Positions 23,676 to 31,680 of a stretch of 64,000 nt of DNA are shown piece by piece. The stretch lies in contig DASSEX010000027.1 in the NCBI GenBank assembly GCA_035695045.1, positions 7,304 through 71,303 on the forward strand. The letters run 5' to 3'. Below the pieces are notes generated by a model that saw only the letters and a program-made list of their open reading frames with translations, did not search any database and was not told the DNA's origin. Position 1 is the stretch's first letter, and every line of letters begins with the position of its first letter. Position numbers and translations under genes: made by a program. Source of the DNA: DASSKP01 sp035695045 (GTDB taxonomy: Bacteria; Actinomycetota; Actinomycetes; JAFAQI01).

Positions 23676-25040
23676 ATGCACTTCAACCTCAACACCGTGG
23701 ACACGGGCAATACCGCCTGGGTCCTTGCGAGCGCGGCCCTGGTGTTGCTGATGACGCCGGGTCTGGCGTTCTTCTACGGCGGCATGGTCCGTAGCAAGAA
23801 CGTCCTCGGCATGCTCATGCAGAACTTCGTGACCATCGGCATCGTCGGCGTCGTCTGGGTGATGGTGGCCTACAGCCTCGCCTTCGGTGCCAACGGCTTC
23901 GGCGGGTTCGCCGGCAACCTGCACCAGTTCGGCCTGGGTCACATGAGCCAGCAGGTGGCGGGCTACCACGGCAGCCTCGCGCAGACGATCCCGCCGATGG
24001 TCTTCATGGCCTTCCAGCTGATGTTCGCCATCATCACGCCGGCCCTGATCACCGGCGCGTCCGCAGACCGGCTGAAGTTCGGCGCCTTCGTGGTCTTCGT
24101 GACGGTCTGGATCGTCGCCGTCTACGCGCCCATCGCCCACTGGGTGTTCTCACCGGAGGGCTGGCTGTTCCAGAAGGGCGCGGAGGACTTCGCCGGTGGC
24201 ACCGTCGTGCACGCGAACGCCGGCGCAGCGGGTCTCGCCCTCGCGATCGTCCTCGGCAAGCGACTCGGGTGGAAGAAGGACCCGATGCGGCCGCACAACC
24301 TTCCGTTCACGCTTCTCGGCGCCGGCCTGCTGTGGTTCGGTTGGTTCGGCTTCAACGCCGGCTCAGCGCTGGGTGCGTCGAACCTCGCCGGCGTCGCGTT
24401 CGTCAACACCAACACCGCCACCTGCGCCGCGATGCTCGGCTGGCTGATCGTCGAGCGCATCCGCGACGGTCACCCGACGACGCTCGGTGCCGCCTCCGGC
24501 GCGGTCGCGGGTCTCGTCGCGATCACCCCTGCCGCCGGTTTCGTCAGTCCGGTCGGTGCCGTGATCCTCGGTCTCATCGCCGGCGCGGTCTGCGCGCTCG
24601 CGATCTCACTGAAGTACCGGCTGGGTTATGACGACGCCCTCGACGTCGTCGGCGTGCACCTCGTCGGCGGTGTTGTCGGAGCGCTCCTCATCGGCTTCCT
24701 CGGCAGCACCCGCGCCAGCGGCATCGGTCTGAACGGCGTGTTCTACGGCGGCGGCTGGCACCTGCTCAAGCTGCAGGCCATGGCGGTCGGTGCGGCGGTG
24801 GGCTACTCCTTCGTCGCGACCCTGGTCATCGCGAAGGTCCTCGACCTGGTGATGGGGCTGCGCCTCAGCCGCGACGAGGAGCAGGAAGGCATGGACACGG
24901 TGCTGCACGCGGAGACGGCGTACGACTTCGGAGGGGTTGCGGCCGGCGGCTTCTCACCGACGCAGCGGGCCGCATCCGGAGGCCCACCCGTCGCTGCTTC
25001 GGCCGGTGGCATGGCGCGGACCGAAGGAGTGCAGGCATGA
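23676..25040 (+). CDS. amt: Ammonium transporter (canonical twin-His)
   Basis: A 454-residue Amt/Mep/Rh channel-type transporter with about eleven membrane segments, N-out. It imports ammonium at low external concentration. The conserved aspartate is D171 in EDFAGGTVVH, and the pore twin histidines are H179 (VVHANAG) and H328 (GVHLVGG); the Phe-rich signature WFGWFGFNAGSA is intact. The cytoplasmic C-terminal tail YDFGGVAAGGF follows, with a Ser/Ala/Gly-rich extension. GGGAGG lies upstream of the ATG. It overlaps glnB by ATGA, so transporter and its PII regulator are made together. A GlnR-like box precedes the gene. Confidence 0.97.
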   Translation: MHFNLNTVDTGNTAWVLASAALVLLMTPGLAFFYGGMVRSKNVLGMLMQNFVTIGIVGVVWVMVAYSLAFGANGFGGFAGNLHQFGLGHMSQQVAGYHGSLAQTIPPMVFMAFQLMFAIITPALITGASADRLKFGAFVVFVTVWIVAVYAPIAHWVFSPEGWLFQKGAEDFAGGTVVHANAGAAGLALAIVLGKRLGWKKDPMRPHNLPFTLLGAGLLWFGWFGFNAGSALGASNLAGVAFVNTNTATCAAMLGWLIVERIRDGHPTTLGAASGAVAGLVAITPAAGFVSPVGAVILGLIAGAVCALAISLKYRLGYDDALDVVGVHLVGGVVGALLIGFLGSTRASGIGLNGVFYGGGWHLLKLQAMAVGAAVGYSFVATLVIAKVLDLVMGLRLSRDEEQEGMDTVLHAETAYDFGGVAAGGFSPTQRAASGGPPVAASAGGMARTEGVQA

Positions 25041-25375
25041 GGCTCGTCACGGCAGTCATCAAGCCGTTCAAGCTCGACGACGTGAAGAGCGCGCTGGAGA
25101 GCTTCGGCGTCCAGGGCCTCACGGTGAGCGAGGTCAGCGGCTACGGACGGCAGAAGGGACACACCGAGGTCTACCGCGGCGCGGAGTACACGGTGGACTT
25201 CGTGCCCAAGGTCCGCCTGGACGTGGTCGTCGCCGATGACGACGCGCACGACGTCGTCGAGGTCATCACCAAGGCGGCGTCCACGGGGCAGATCGGTGAC
25301 GGCAAGGTCTGGACCACTGCCGTCGACGAGCTGGTTCGCGTGCGAACGGGGGAGCGCGGCCCGGACGCACTCTGA
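25037..25375 (+). CDS. glnB: Nitrogen regulatory protein PII (first copy)
   Basis: A 112-residue trimeric signal protein that binds ATP/ADP and 2-oxoglutarate and plugs the Amt pore via its T-loop. The T-loop has HTEVYRGAEYTVDF with Y51, the residue nucleotidylated by GlnD; the B-loop TGQIGDGKVW and C-terminal RTGERGPDAL are intact. By hand alignment 84 of 112 residues match the second copy at 26729. ATGA overlap with amt. In actinobacteria this PII is usually called GlnK and is adenylylated rather than uridylylated. Confidence 0.97.
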   Translation: MRLVTAVIKPFKLDDVKSALESFGVQGLTVSEVSGYGRQKGHTEVYRGAEYTVDFVPKVRLDVVVADDDAHDVVEVITKAASTGQIGDGKVWTTAVDELVRVRTGERGPDAL

Positions 25376-25383
25376 GTCGACGG

Positions 25384-25431
25384 CCGACCGGCCGGGGACG
25401 GGCCTGATCATGGCCGTCTCCGGCCGGTCGG
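25384..25431 (+). terminator. Large hairpin between the two amt-glnB modules (terminator or attenuator)
   Basis: Perfect 12-bp inverted repeat: CCGACCGGCCGG (25384-25395) and CCGGCCGGTCGG (25420-25431). The 24-nt interior can extend the stem further (GACGG...CCGTC around TGATCAT). There is no T run after it, so it is either an actinobacterial U-less terminator, an attenuator or an mRNA 3'-end stabiliser. It sits 8 nt after the glnB stop and ends 22 nt before the second amt start. Confidence 0.7.
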
Positions 25432-25453
25432 GTGTCGCTGGTAACTTCCGCGC

Positions 25454-26713
25454 GTGCATGTCGACGGCGGCGACACCGCCTGGGTCCTCGGCAGCGCGGC
25501 GCTGGTGCTGTTCATGACACCGGGGCTCGCGTTGTTCTACGGCGGCATGGTCCGCAGCAAGAACGTCCTCGCGATGATGGTGCAGAACCTGGCCACCATT
25601 GCGGTCGTCAGCATCGTCTGGGCGATCGCCGCCTACTCGCTCGCCTTCGGGCCGGACGCCGGCGGCGGACTGATCGGCACGCTGCACTTCGCCGGCTTCG
25701 CACATCCCGAGACCCCCGTCCCGGGCCTCCATCTCACGGTGCCGCCGCTGGCCTTCGCGGCGTTCCAGATGATGTTCGCGGTCATCACCGCTGCGCTGCT
25801 GACCGGCGCAGGGGCCGACCGGATGCGATTCGGCGGTTTCCTCGTCTTCGCGGCGGTATGGACTCTGGTCGTCTACGCCCCGATCGCGCACTGGGTGTTC
25901 TCCCCGGCGGGATGGCTGGCGCACCGCGGGGTGCTCGACTTCGCCGGTGGCAACGTCGTCGAGATCGACAGCGGCGCGTCCGCCCTCGCCCTCGTTCTGG
26001 TTCTCGGCCGGCGCCGAGGCTGGCCGCGCGATGTGATGGCGCCGCACTCGCTGCCCCTGACGGTGATCGGCGCCGGCATCCTGTGGTTCGGCTGGTTCGG
26101 GTTCAACGCGGGCTCCGCACTCGCCGCGAACGGGCTCGCCGCCCAGGCCTTGATCGGCACCCAGCTCGCGGCCTGCGCCGGACTGCTCGGGTGGGTGCTC
26201 GTCGAGAAGCTGCGGACCGGGCACGCGACCACCCTGGGCGCGGCATCGGGAGCGGTCGCCGGTCTCGTCGCCATCACGCCGGCGTGCGGCTTCGTCGACA
26301 GCCTCGCCGCGATCGTCGTCGGTTTCGCCGGCGGGGTCATCGGTGTCCTCGCCGTCGGGATGAAGTACCGCCTTCGGTACGACGACTCGCTCGATGTCGT
26401 CGGCGTGCACGGAGCGGGCGGGCTCATCGGCACGCTCCTCGTCGGCGTGTTCGCGACGCAGCACGTTAACGGCGGCATCGGCGCCCGCGGGTTGTTCTCC
26501 GGCGGCGGAGTCGGACTGCTGGGCGAGCAGGCGCTCGCCGTGGTCGTCACGATTGCGTGGGCCTTCGCGGCGACGTGGGTCGTCGCGCAGCTCGTCCAGC
26601 GCACCATCGGTCTGCGCGTCACCCAGGAGGTCGAGATCGAGGGCCTCGATACCGCGGTGCACGCCGAGTCGGCGTACGACTTCGGCAACGTCCGCGCCGG
26701 TCGGATCGGCTGA
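25454..26713 (+). CDS. amt: Ammonium transporter paralogue with Glu in place of the first pore histidine
   Basis: A 419-residue Amt/Mep/Rh protein with the same architecture as the first copy, including MTPGLALFYGGMVRSKNV, WFGWFGFNAGSA and the C-terminal YDFGNVRAGRIG. D162 (LDFAGGNVVE) is kept, but the first twin-His residue is E170 (GAG at 25961-25963) and the neighbouring NAG is DSG; the second histidine, H319 in GVHGAGG, is kept. The same His-to-Glu change is known in fungal Mep1-type transporters. Transport mode or pH dependence may therefore differ from the first Amt. The GTG start has TAACTT 6 nt upstream and no Shine-Dalgarno, consistent with its own leaderless transcript. I see no GlnR-like box before it. 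Confidence 0.93.
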   Translation: MHVDGGDTAWVLGSAALVLFMTPGLALFYGGMVRSKNVLAMMVQNLATIAVVSIVWAIAAYSLAFGPDAGGGLIGTLHFAGFAHPETPVPGLHLTVPPLAFAAFQMMFAVITAALLTGAGADRMRFGGFLVFAAVWTLVVYAPIAHWVFSPAGWLAHRGVLDFAGGNVVEIDSGASALALVLVLGRRRGWPRDVMAPHSLPLTVIGAGILWFGWFGFNAGSALAANGLAAQALIGTQLAACAGLLGWVLVEKLRTGHATTLGAASGAVAGLVAITPACGFVDSLAAIVVGFAGGVIGVLAVGMKYRLRYDDSLDVVGVHGAGGLIGTLLVGVFATQHVNGGIGARGLFSGGGVGLLGEQALAVVVTIAWAFAATWVVAQLVQRTIGLRVTQEVEIEGLDTAVHAESAYDFGNVRAGRIG

Positions 26714-26728
26714 GAGTTGGAGGTGGAC

Positions 26729-27067
26729 GTGAAGCTCGTGACCGCGGTGGTCAAACCGTTCAAGCTCGACGACGTGAAGCAGGCGCTGCACGAGCTCGGT
26801 GTCGCCGGCATGACCGTCTCCGAGGTGCAGGGGCATGGCCGTCAACGCGGTCACACCGAGGTCTACCGGGGCGCCGAGTACGTCGTCGACTTCGTGCCGA
26901 AGGTGCGGATCGAGGTCGTCGTCGACGACGCGGAGGTCCCACGAGTGGTTGACGCGATCGTCGACGCCGCACGCACCGGTCAGATCGGTGACGGGAAGGT
27001 GTGGACCACCGCGGTCGAGGATCTGGTGCGCATCCGCACCGGTGAACGCGGGCCGGACGCTCTCTGA
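26729..27067 (+). CDS. glnB: Nitrogen regulatory protein PII (second copy)
   Basis: A 112-residue PII protein. T-loop tyrosine Y51 (EVYRGAEYVVDF), B-loop TGQIGDGKVW and C-terminal RTGERGPDAL are all present, so it should bind ATP and 2-oxoglutarate and be a GlnD substrate. Differences from copy one cluster in residues 65-81, outside the effector site. GTG 26729 is chosen because GGAGG (26719-26723) is 5 nt upstream; it also gives exactly the same length as copy one. It lies between the Glu-variant Amt and glnD. Confidence 0.95.
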   Translation: MKLVTAVVKPFKLDDVKQALHELGVAGMTVSEVQGHGRQRGHTEVYRGAEYVVDFVPKVRIEVVVDDAEVPRVVDAIVDAARTGQIGDGKVWTTAVEDLVRIRTGERGPDAL

Positions 27068-27075
27068 CACCCGAC

Positions 27076-29427
27076 GTGAGCGGTTCGCGCGAGGACGCTG
27101 CCGAGTCGCTGCGCACGGCGCGCGCAGCGGTGCTCGCAGACAGGTCTGTCGTCGGAGCGGCTCTGCGATCAGCACTCTGCGAGGTCGCGGATGCATGGTT
27201 GCGCGAGCAGGTCGGCGACGAGAACGACGTCGCGCTGGTCGCTGTCGGCGGTTACGGCCGGCGGGAAGCAGCGCCCGGCAGCGACTTCGACCTGCTGCTC
27301 CTCCATCGCGACCGCCGAGACGTCAAGTCGCTCGCCGACCACATCTGGTACCCGATCTGGGACGCCGGTGTCGGTCTCGACCACTCGGTGCGCACTCCGG
27401 CGGAGGCGAGCGCCGTAGCGCGAGAAGACCTCAAGGCAGCCCTCGGCCTGTTGGACGCGCGGCACGTGGCAGGTGACCCCGCGTTGACGGAACAGACGCG
27501 AGCGGCCGTCCTCGCGGACTGGCGGCGCGATGCACGGCGGCGCCTCCCCGAGCTCGCCCAGGCCGTCCGCGAGCGGGCCGATCGATCGGGCGAGCTGGCC
27601 TTTCTCCTCGAGCCCGACCTCAAGGAGTGCCGCGGCGGACTTCGTGACGTGCATGCCATGAGAGCGGCGGCGGCCGCATGGGTCGTCGACGCACCGGACG
27701 AGCGTGTGCGCTCGGCCCATGCCCGGTTGCTCGACGTCCGTGGCGAGCTGCACCGGCGCAGCAACCGGCCGACCGACCGCTTGCTGTTGCAGGAGCAGCT
27801 GCCGCTGGCCGAAGCGCTCGGCTTCGATGACGCGGACGCACTGATGCGCGACGTGTACGACGCCGGGCGTGCGATCGCGTTCGCCTCGGACGAGACCTGG
27901 CGGCGCGTGGAAGCAGCCGTCCGCCCTGCCCGTCCGGCGCGGCGGTGGCGCAGTCGCGGCGGGGACCGACCGCAGTCTCAGCGGCGGCCGCTCGCCGACG
28001 ACGTCGTCGAGCAGGACGGCGAGGTGGTGCTGGCACGCGACGCACAACCCGCGGCGGACGCCGTACTTCAGTTGCGCGTTGCGGCCGCCGCCGCGCAGTC
28101 GGCGCTGCCGATCTCGCGGCACACGTTGCATCGGTTGAGCGCCGAGTCGGCGTCACTGCCCGAGCCCTGGCCGGACGAAGCGCGTGCTGCGCTGGTCTCC
28201 GTTCTCGAGGCCGGCGCACCCGCGGTCGCGGTGCTCGAGGCGTTCGACCAGAGCGGCTTGCTGGTGCGGTTGATCCCCGAGTGGGAGGCCGTGCGGTGCA
28301 AGCCGCAGCGCAACGCCGTCCATCGCTTCACCGTTGACCGGCACCTCGTCGAGGCAGCGGTCGAGGCCTCACGCCTCAGCCGTCATGTCGCCCGCCCCGA
28401 CCTGCTCGTCCTCGCCGCGCTGCTGCACGACATCGGCAAGGGCTTTCCCGGCGACCACACCGATGCGGGCGTCCGCATCGTGCCCGTCATCGCGCGACGC
28501 CTCGGTCTCCCCGATGACGATGTCGGCGTCCTCGTCTCCTTGGTCCGACACCATCTGCTGCTGCCGGACACGGCGACCCGGCGCGACCTCGACGATCCGC
28601 TGACCGTTCAGACGGTGGCGGATGCGGTGGGTGACCGTTCGACCCTCGAGTTGCTCCATGCGCTCACGGAGGCCGATGCGCTTGCGACCGGACCGGCGGC
28701 ATGGTCGGACTGGAAGGGCCGGCTCGTCGCCGATCTCGTCGCGCGCACCCGCGCCGTCCTCGCAGGCCAGCCACCGCCGTCGACGACTGCGCTCGACGCC
28801 GACCAGCTCGAGCTCGCTCGCGCAGGGCGGCTCGCGGTCGACGTCTCCGGTGACCGGGTGACGATCGTGGCGCCGGACCGTCCGGGCCTCCTGTGGCGGT
28901 GGGCCGGCGTGCTCGCGCTGCACAGGTTGGAGATCCGTGCCGCGATGGCGACGTCCGTCGACGCCACCGCCGTCACCGTCTTCGACGTGAGCCCGCGGTT
29001 CGGGTCCGCGCCGGAGTGGGATCGCGTCCGGGCGGACGTCCGACGTGCCTACGACGACGCGCTGTCTCTCGAGACCAGGCTCGCGGAACGTGAGCGGGCT
29101 TATGCCCGTCCGGAAGCCCAGGTCGTGCCTCCGCGTGTGCTCTGGGTGGACGACGCGTCAGCCGCGAGCACCGTCGTCGAGGTTCGCGCGCACGACGCAA
29201 TCGGCCTGTTGCACCGGCTCACCCGCGCTCTCGCCGACGCCGGCCTCGACGTGCGCTCGGCCCGGGTGAGCACACTTGGCGCGGAGGTGGTCGACGCGTT
29301 CTACGTGCTCGACAGCAACGGCACGCCCGTCGACGTCGCGCGTCGGGATGAGATCGAGCGCGTGTTGCTCATGGCGTGCGGCGGAGCAGACGCGGCAGCT
29401 CCGCAATCGGATCCTCGCCAGGGCTGA
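27076..29427 (+). CDS. glnD: [Protein-PII] nucleotidyltransferase/nucleotidyl-removing enzyme GlnD
   Basis: A 783-residue bifunctional sensor that modifies PII at Y51 when nitrogen is short and reverses it when glutamine is high. The nucleotidyltransferase motif is GSDFD (68-72) within GGYGRREAAPG. The HD hydrolase domain has LLHDIGKGFPGDH (H451, D452). Two ACT domains follow, near residues 595-665 (VAPDRPGLLWRWAGVLA) and 698-770 (RAHDAIGLLHRLTRALADAGL), which sense glutamine. It starts 8 nt after the second PII gene. The last 59 nt overlap a convergent gene. Confidence 0.96.
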   Translation: MSGSREDAAESLRTARAAVLADRSVVGAALRSALCEVADAWLREQVGDENDVALVAVGGYGRREAAPGSDFDLLLLHRDRRDVKSLADHIWYPIWDAGVGLDHSVRTPAEASAVAREDLKAALGLLDARHVAGDPALTEQTRAAVLADWRRDARRRLPELAQAVRERADRSGELAFLLEPDLKECRGGLRDVHAMRAAAAAWVVDAPDERVRSAHARLLDVRGELHRRSNRPTDRLLLQEQLPLAEALGFDDADALMRDVYDAGRAIAFASDETWRRVEAAVRPARPARRWRSRGGDRPQSQRRPLADDVVEQDGEVVLARDAQPAADAVLQLRVAAAAAQSALPISRHTLHRLSAESASLPEPWPDEARAALVSVLEAGAPAVAVLEAFDQSGLLVRLIPEWEAVRCKPQRNAVHRFTVDRHLVEAAVEASRLSRHVARPDLLVLAALLHDIGKGFPGDHTDAGVRIVPVIARRLGLPDDDVGVLVSLVRHHLLLPDTATRRDLDDPLTVQTVADAVGDRSTLELLHALTEADALATGPAAWSDWKGRLVADLVARTRAVLAGQPPPSTTALDADQLELARAGRLAVDVSGDRVTIVAPDRPGLLWRWAGVLALHRLEIRAAMATSVDATAVTVFDVSPRFGSAPEWDRVRADVRRAYDDALSLETRLAERERAYARPEAQVVPPRVLWVDDASAASTVVEVRAHDAIGLLHRLTRALADAGLDVRSARVSTLGAEVVDAFYVLDSNGTPVDVARRDEIERVLLMACGGADAAAPQSDPRQG

Positions 29428-29770
29428 CCGGCAGGATCACACCGTGGCCGCGCCGCCCCAGGTCGGCGGCGAACGTCGCCTCGACCGCGGTGTACGCCTC
29501 CTTGGTGCACAGCACGGCATCGACGGGTCCGACGCGCTGCTCGATGTGTGCTGCGACGCGGTCCCACACCTGCGGGTCGCAGGGGTCCGCGCGGTACGAC
29601 AGGAGCATGGACGTCGGGTGTTGCGTGGCTGCTTGCTCGACCGTGTCGATGACCGATCGTTCGCTGCTGACGACGGCCAGGAGTACGCCGCGCGACAGCA
29701 GCGCCACTCCTGTCGACGCGTCGACACCGGCCAGTACGACGACGTGGCCGGCGAGCGGATCGAGCGTCAC
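29369..29770 (-). CDS. Hypothetical protein with dehydrogenase-like N-terminus
   Basis: A 133-residue open frame on the opposite strand between glnD and an acyl-CoA ligase. The N-terminus HVVVLAGVDASTGVALLSRG, then VVSSERS, looks like the first beta-alpha-beta of a Rossmann fold, but no complete dinucleotide motif or catalytic YxxxK is visible, so no function is assigned. GTG 29770 is preceded by CAGACT and 7 nt, which would suit a leaderless promoter; it is divergent from the ligase start at 29832. It overlaps the 3' end of glnD by 59 nt. The intervening plus-strand frame has no Shine-Dalgarno or family similarity, which favours this strand. Confidence 0.55.
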   Translation of the reverse strand: MTLDPLAGHVVVLAGVDASTGVALLSRGVLLAVVSSERSVIDTVEQAATQHPTSMLLSYRADPCDPQVWDRVAAHIEQRVGPVDAVLCTKEAYTAVEATFAADLGRRGHGVILPVSPGEDPIAELPRLLRRTP

Positions 29771-29831
29771 GGTGCAGAGTCTGCCGGACCGTCATACGGT
29801 GCTGTCCTACGTGCTCGTGGGAGGTAGTCCG

Positions 29832-31637
29832 ATGTGTGCCGATCTGCGCAACGTGCCGGATGGTCTGCTCCGCCATGCGACCGTCCGCGGTGACGAGGTC
29901 GCGTTCCGGACGCTCGAAGGCGAGACGTGGACATGGCAGGACTACCTCGACCGGGCAGCTCGCTTCGCGGGTGGACTGCGCGCGCTCGGAGTGCAGCGCG
30001 GTGACCGCATCGTGCTGATGCTGCGCAACCGGCTGGAGTTCCACGTCGCCGACGTCGGTGCACTGCTGGCAGGCGCGACGCCGATCTCGATCTACAACTC
30101 GTCGTCGCCGGAACAGATCAGCTATCTCGCCGGTCACTGTGGTGCCGTGCTTGCCGTCACCGAGGACGGCGACTTCGCCGAGCGTGTCCTCGCAGCTGCC
30201 GCCGACGTGCCGAGCCTGCGCACCGTCGTGGTCGTCGGAGACGTGCCTGAAGGAGCGACGTCGTACGACGAAGTAGCCGCCGGAGAGGCTGTCGACGTCG
30301 AACAGGCCGTCGCGACGATCGAGCCCACCGACCTGCTGACCGTCATCTACACGTCGGGCACGACCGGCCCGCCCAAGGGCGTCATGCTCGACCACACCAA
30401 CGTCCTCGCGGCGTACAAGGGCCTCATCCACTTCATGCCGGACGAGAACCCGAGTGAGCAGCGCACGGTGTCCTACCTGCCGATGGCGCACATCGCCGAG
30501 CGCAACGTCTCGCACTACAACCACCTGCTCTGGGGTGGCCAGGTCACGCCGTGCGCCGACATCGCTGAGCTCGGCAAGTACCTCGTGGCGGTCCGTCCGA
30601 CGCTTCTGTTCGGTCCGCCGCGAGTGTTCGAGAAGCTGGTCGCCGGCATTCAGGCCGCTGTCGCGGCCCGACCGGTCGAGGACCAGCAGCGGTTTGCGGA
30701 GGCCTTGCAGGTCGGGCGTCAGGTGCAGCAGCTGAAGGCGCGAGGTGAGTCGCTGCCGGAGGAGCTTGCGGCGACCTGGGCCTTCGTCGACGAGGTCGCG
30801 TTTCGTCCGCTGCGGGCGACGGTCGGCCTCGACGCGTGCACGATCGCCTTCAGCGGCGCTGCTCCGATTCCCGTCGAGGTCATCGACTTCTTGCGCGACA
30901 TCGGCCTCGAGATGAGCGAGGTCTACGGGATGAGCGAGAACACCGGGGGGATGACGTGGGAGCCGCATCGCGTCAAGTCCGGGCGGGTCGGCCGCGCGTT
31001 TCCCGAGACCGAGGTCATCACCGCGCCTGACGGTGAGGTTCTCTGCCGCGGCGCCATCGTGTTCAAGGGATACCTCAACGATCCGGAGCGCACCCGTGAA
31101 GCGCTCGACGAGGACGGCTGGCTGCACACGGGCGACATCGGCGAGTTCGACGAAGACGGCTACCTGCGCATCGTCGATCGCAAGAAGGAGCTCATCATCA
31201 CCGCTGGTGGCAAGAACATCTCGCCGGCGAACATCGAGGCCGCGCTGAAGACGATCCCGCTGATCGGCCAGGCGATGGCGATCGGCGACAACCAGCCCTA
31301 CCTCGTCGCGCTGCTCACCATCGACCCCGACGCGGCCGCGGTGCGCTTCCCGGGCAGGCCGCTCGCCGACATCGCAACAGACCCGGCAGTCTCCCGGGAG
31401 GTCGCCGAAGCGGTCGCCGAGGTCAACGAGCGGTTCTCGAGGGTCGAGCACATCCGGCGCTTCGTTCTTCTCGGCGAGGAGTGGCTGCCGGACAGCGACG
31501 TGCTGACGCCGACGATGAAGCTGAAGCGGCGTGGCGTGCTGTCGACGCACGGCGCGGCTGTCGACGAGATGTACGCCGGCGGGGGGATCGAGGTCGAACC
31601 GCGGCGGCTTGCCGACGTCGGCGCTCCTCCGGGCTGA
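29832..31637 (+). CDS. Long-chain fatty-acid--CoA ligase (AMP-forming)
   Basis: A 601-residue adenylate-forming enzyme of the FadD15/LACS type that activates fatty acids with ATP and CoA. The phosphate loop is YTSGTTGPPKG (starts at residue 173); the motif YGMSENTGGMTWE and GWLHTGDIGEFDEDGYLRIVDRKKELIITAGGKNISP follow, with the conserved final lysine in TPTMKLKR. ATG 29832 has GGGAGG (29819-29824) upstream; the frame is open for another 450 nt but that part is not family-like. Its substrate chain length is inferred from family resemblance. Confidence 0.93.
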   Translation: MCADLRNVPDGLLRHATVRGDEVAFRTLEGETWTWQDYLDRAARFAGGLRALGVQRGDRIVLMLRNRLEFHVADVGALLAGATPISIYNSSSPEQISYLAGHCGAVLAVTEDGDFAERVLAAAADVPSLRTVVVVGDVPEGATSYDEVAAGEAVDVEQAVATIEPTDLLTVIYTSGTTGPPKGVMLDHTNVLAAYKGLIHFMPDENPSEQRTVSYLPMAHIAERNVSHYNHLLWGGQVTPCADIAELGKYLVAVRPTLLFGPPRVFEKLVAGIQAAVAARPVEDQQRFAEALQVGRQVQQLKARGESLPEELAATWAFVDEVAFRPLRATVGLDACTIAFSGAAPIPVEVIDFLRDIGLEMSEVYGMSENTGGMTWEPHRVKSGRVGRAFPETEVITAPDGEVLCRGAIVFKGYLNDPERTREALDEDGWLHTGDIGEFDEDGYLRIVDRKKELIITAGGKNISPANIEAALKTIPLIGQAMAIGDNQPYLVALLTIDPDAAAVRFPGRPLADIATDPAVSREVAEAVAEVNERFSRVEHIRRFVLLGEEWLPDSDVLTPTMKLKRRGVLSTHGAAVDEMYAGGGIEVEPRRLADVGAPPG

Positions 31638-31680
31638 ACCGGCGCCGCTGCCGCGCAGGCAGAGGCGTCAGGATGGTGCG

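Noticed and set aside
29376..29831. Long N-terminal extension of the acyl-CoA ligase frame
   Set aside because: Family similarity and a good ribosome-binding site begin at 29832; the extension is unrelated sequence over the glnD 3' end and the opposite-strand frame.
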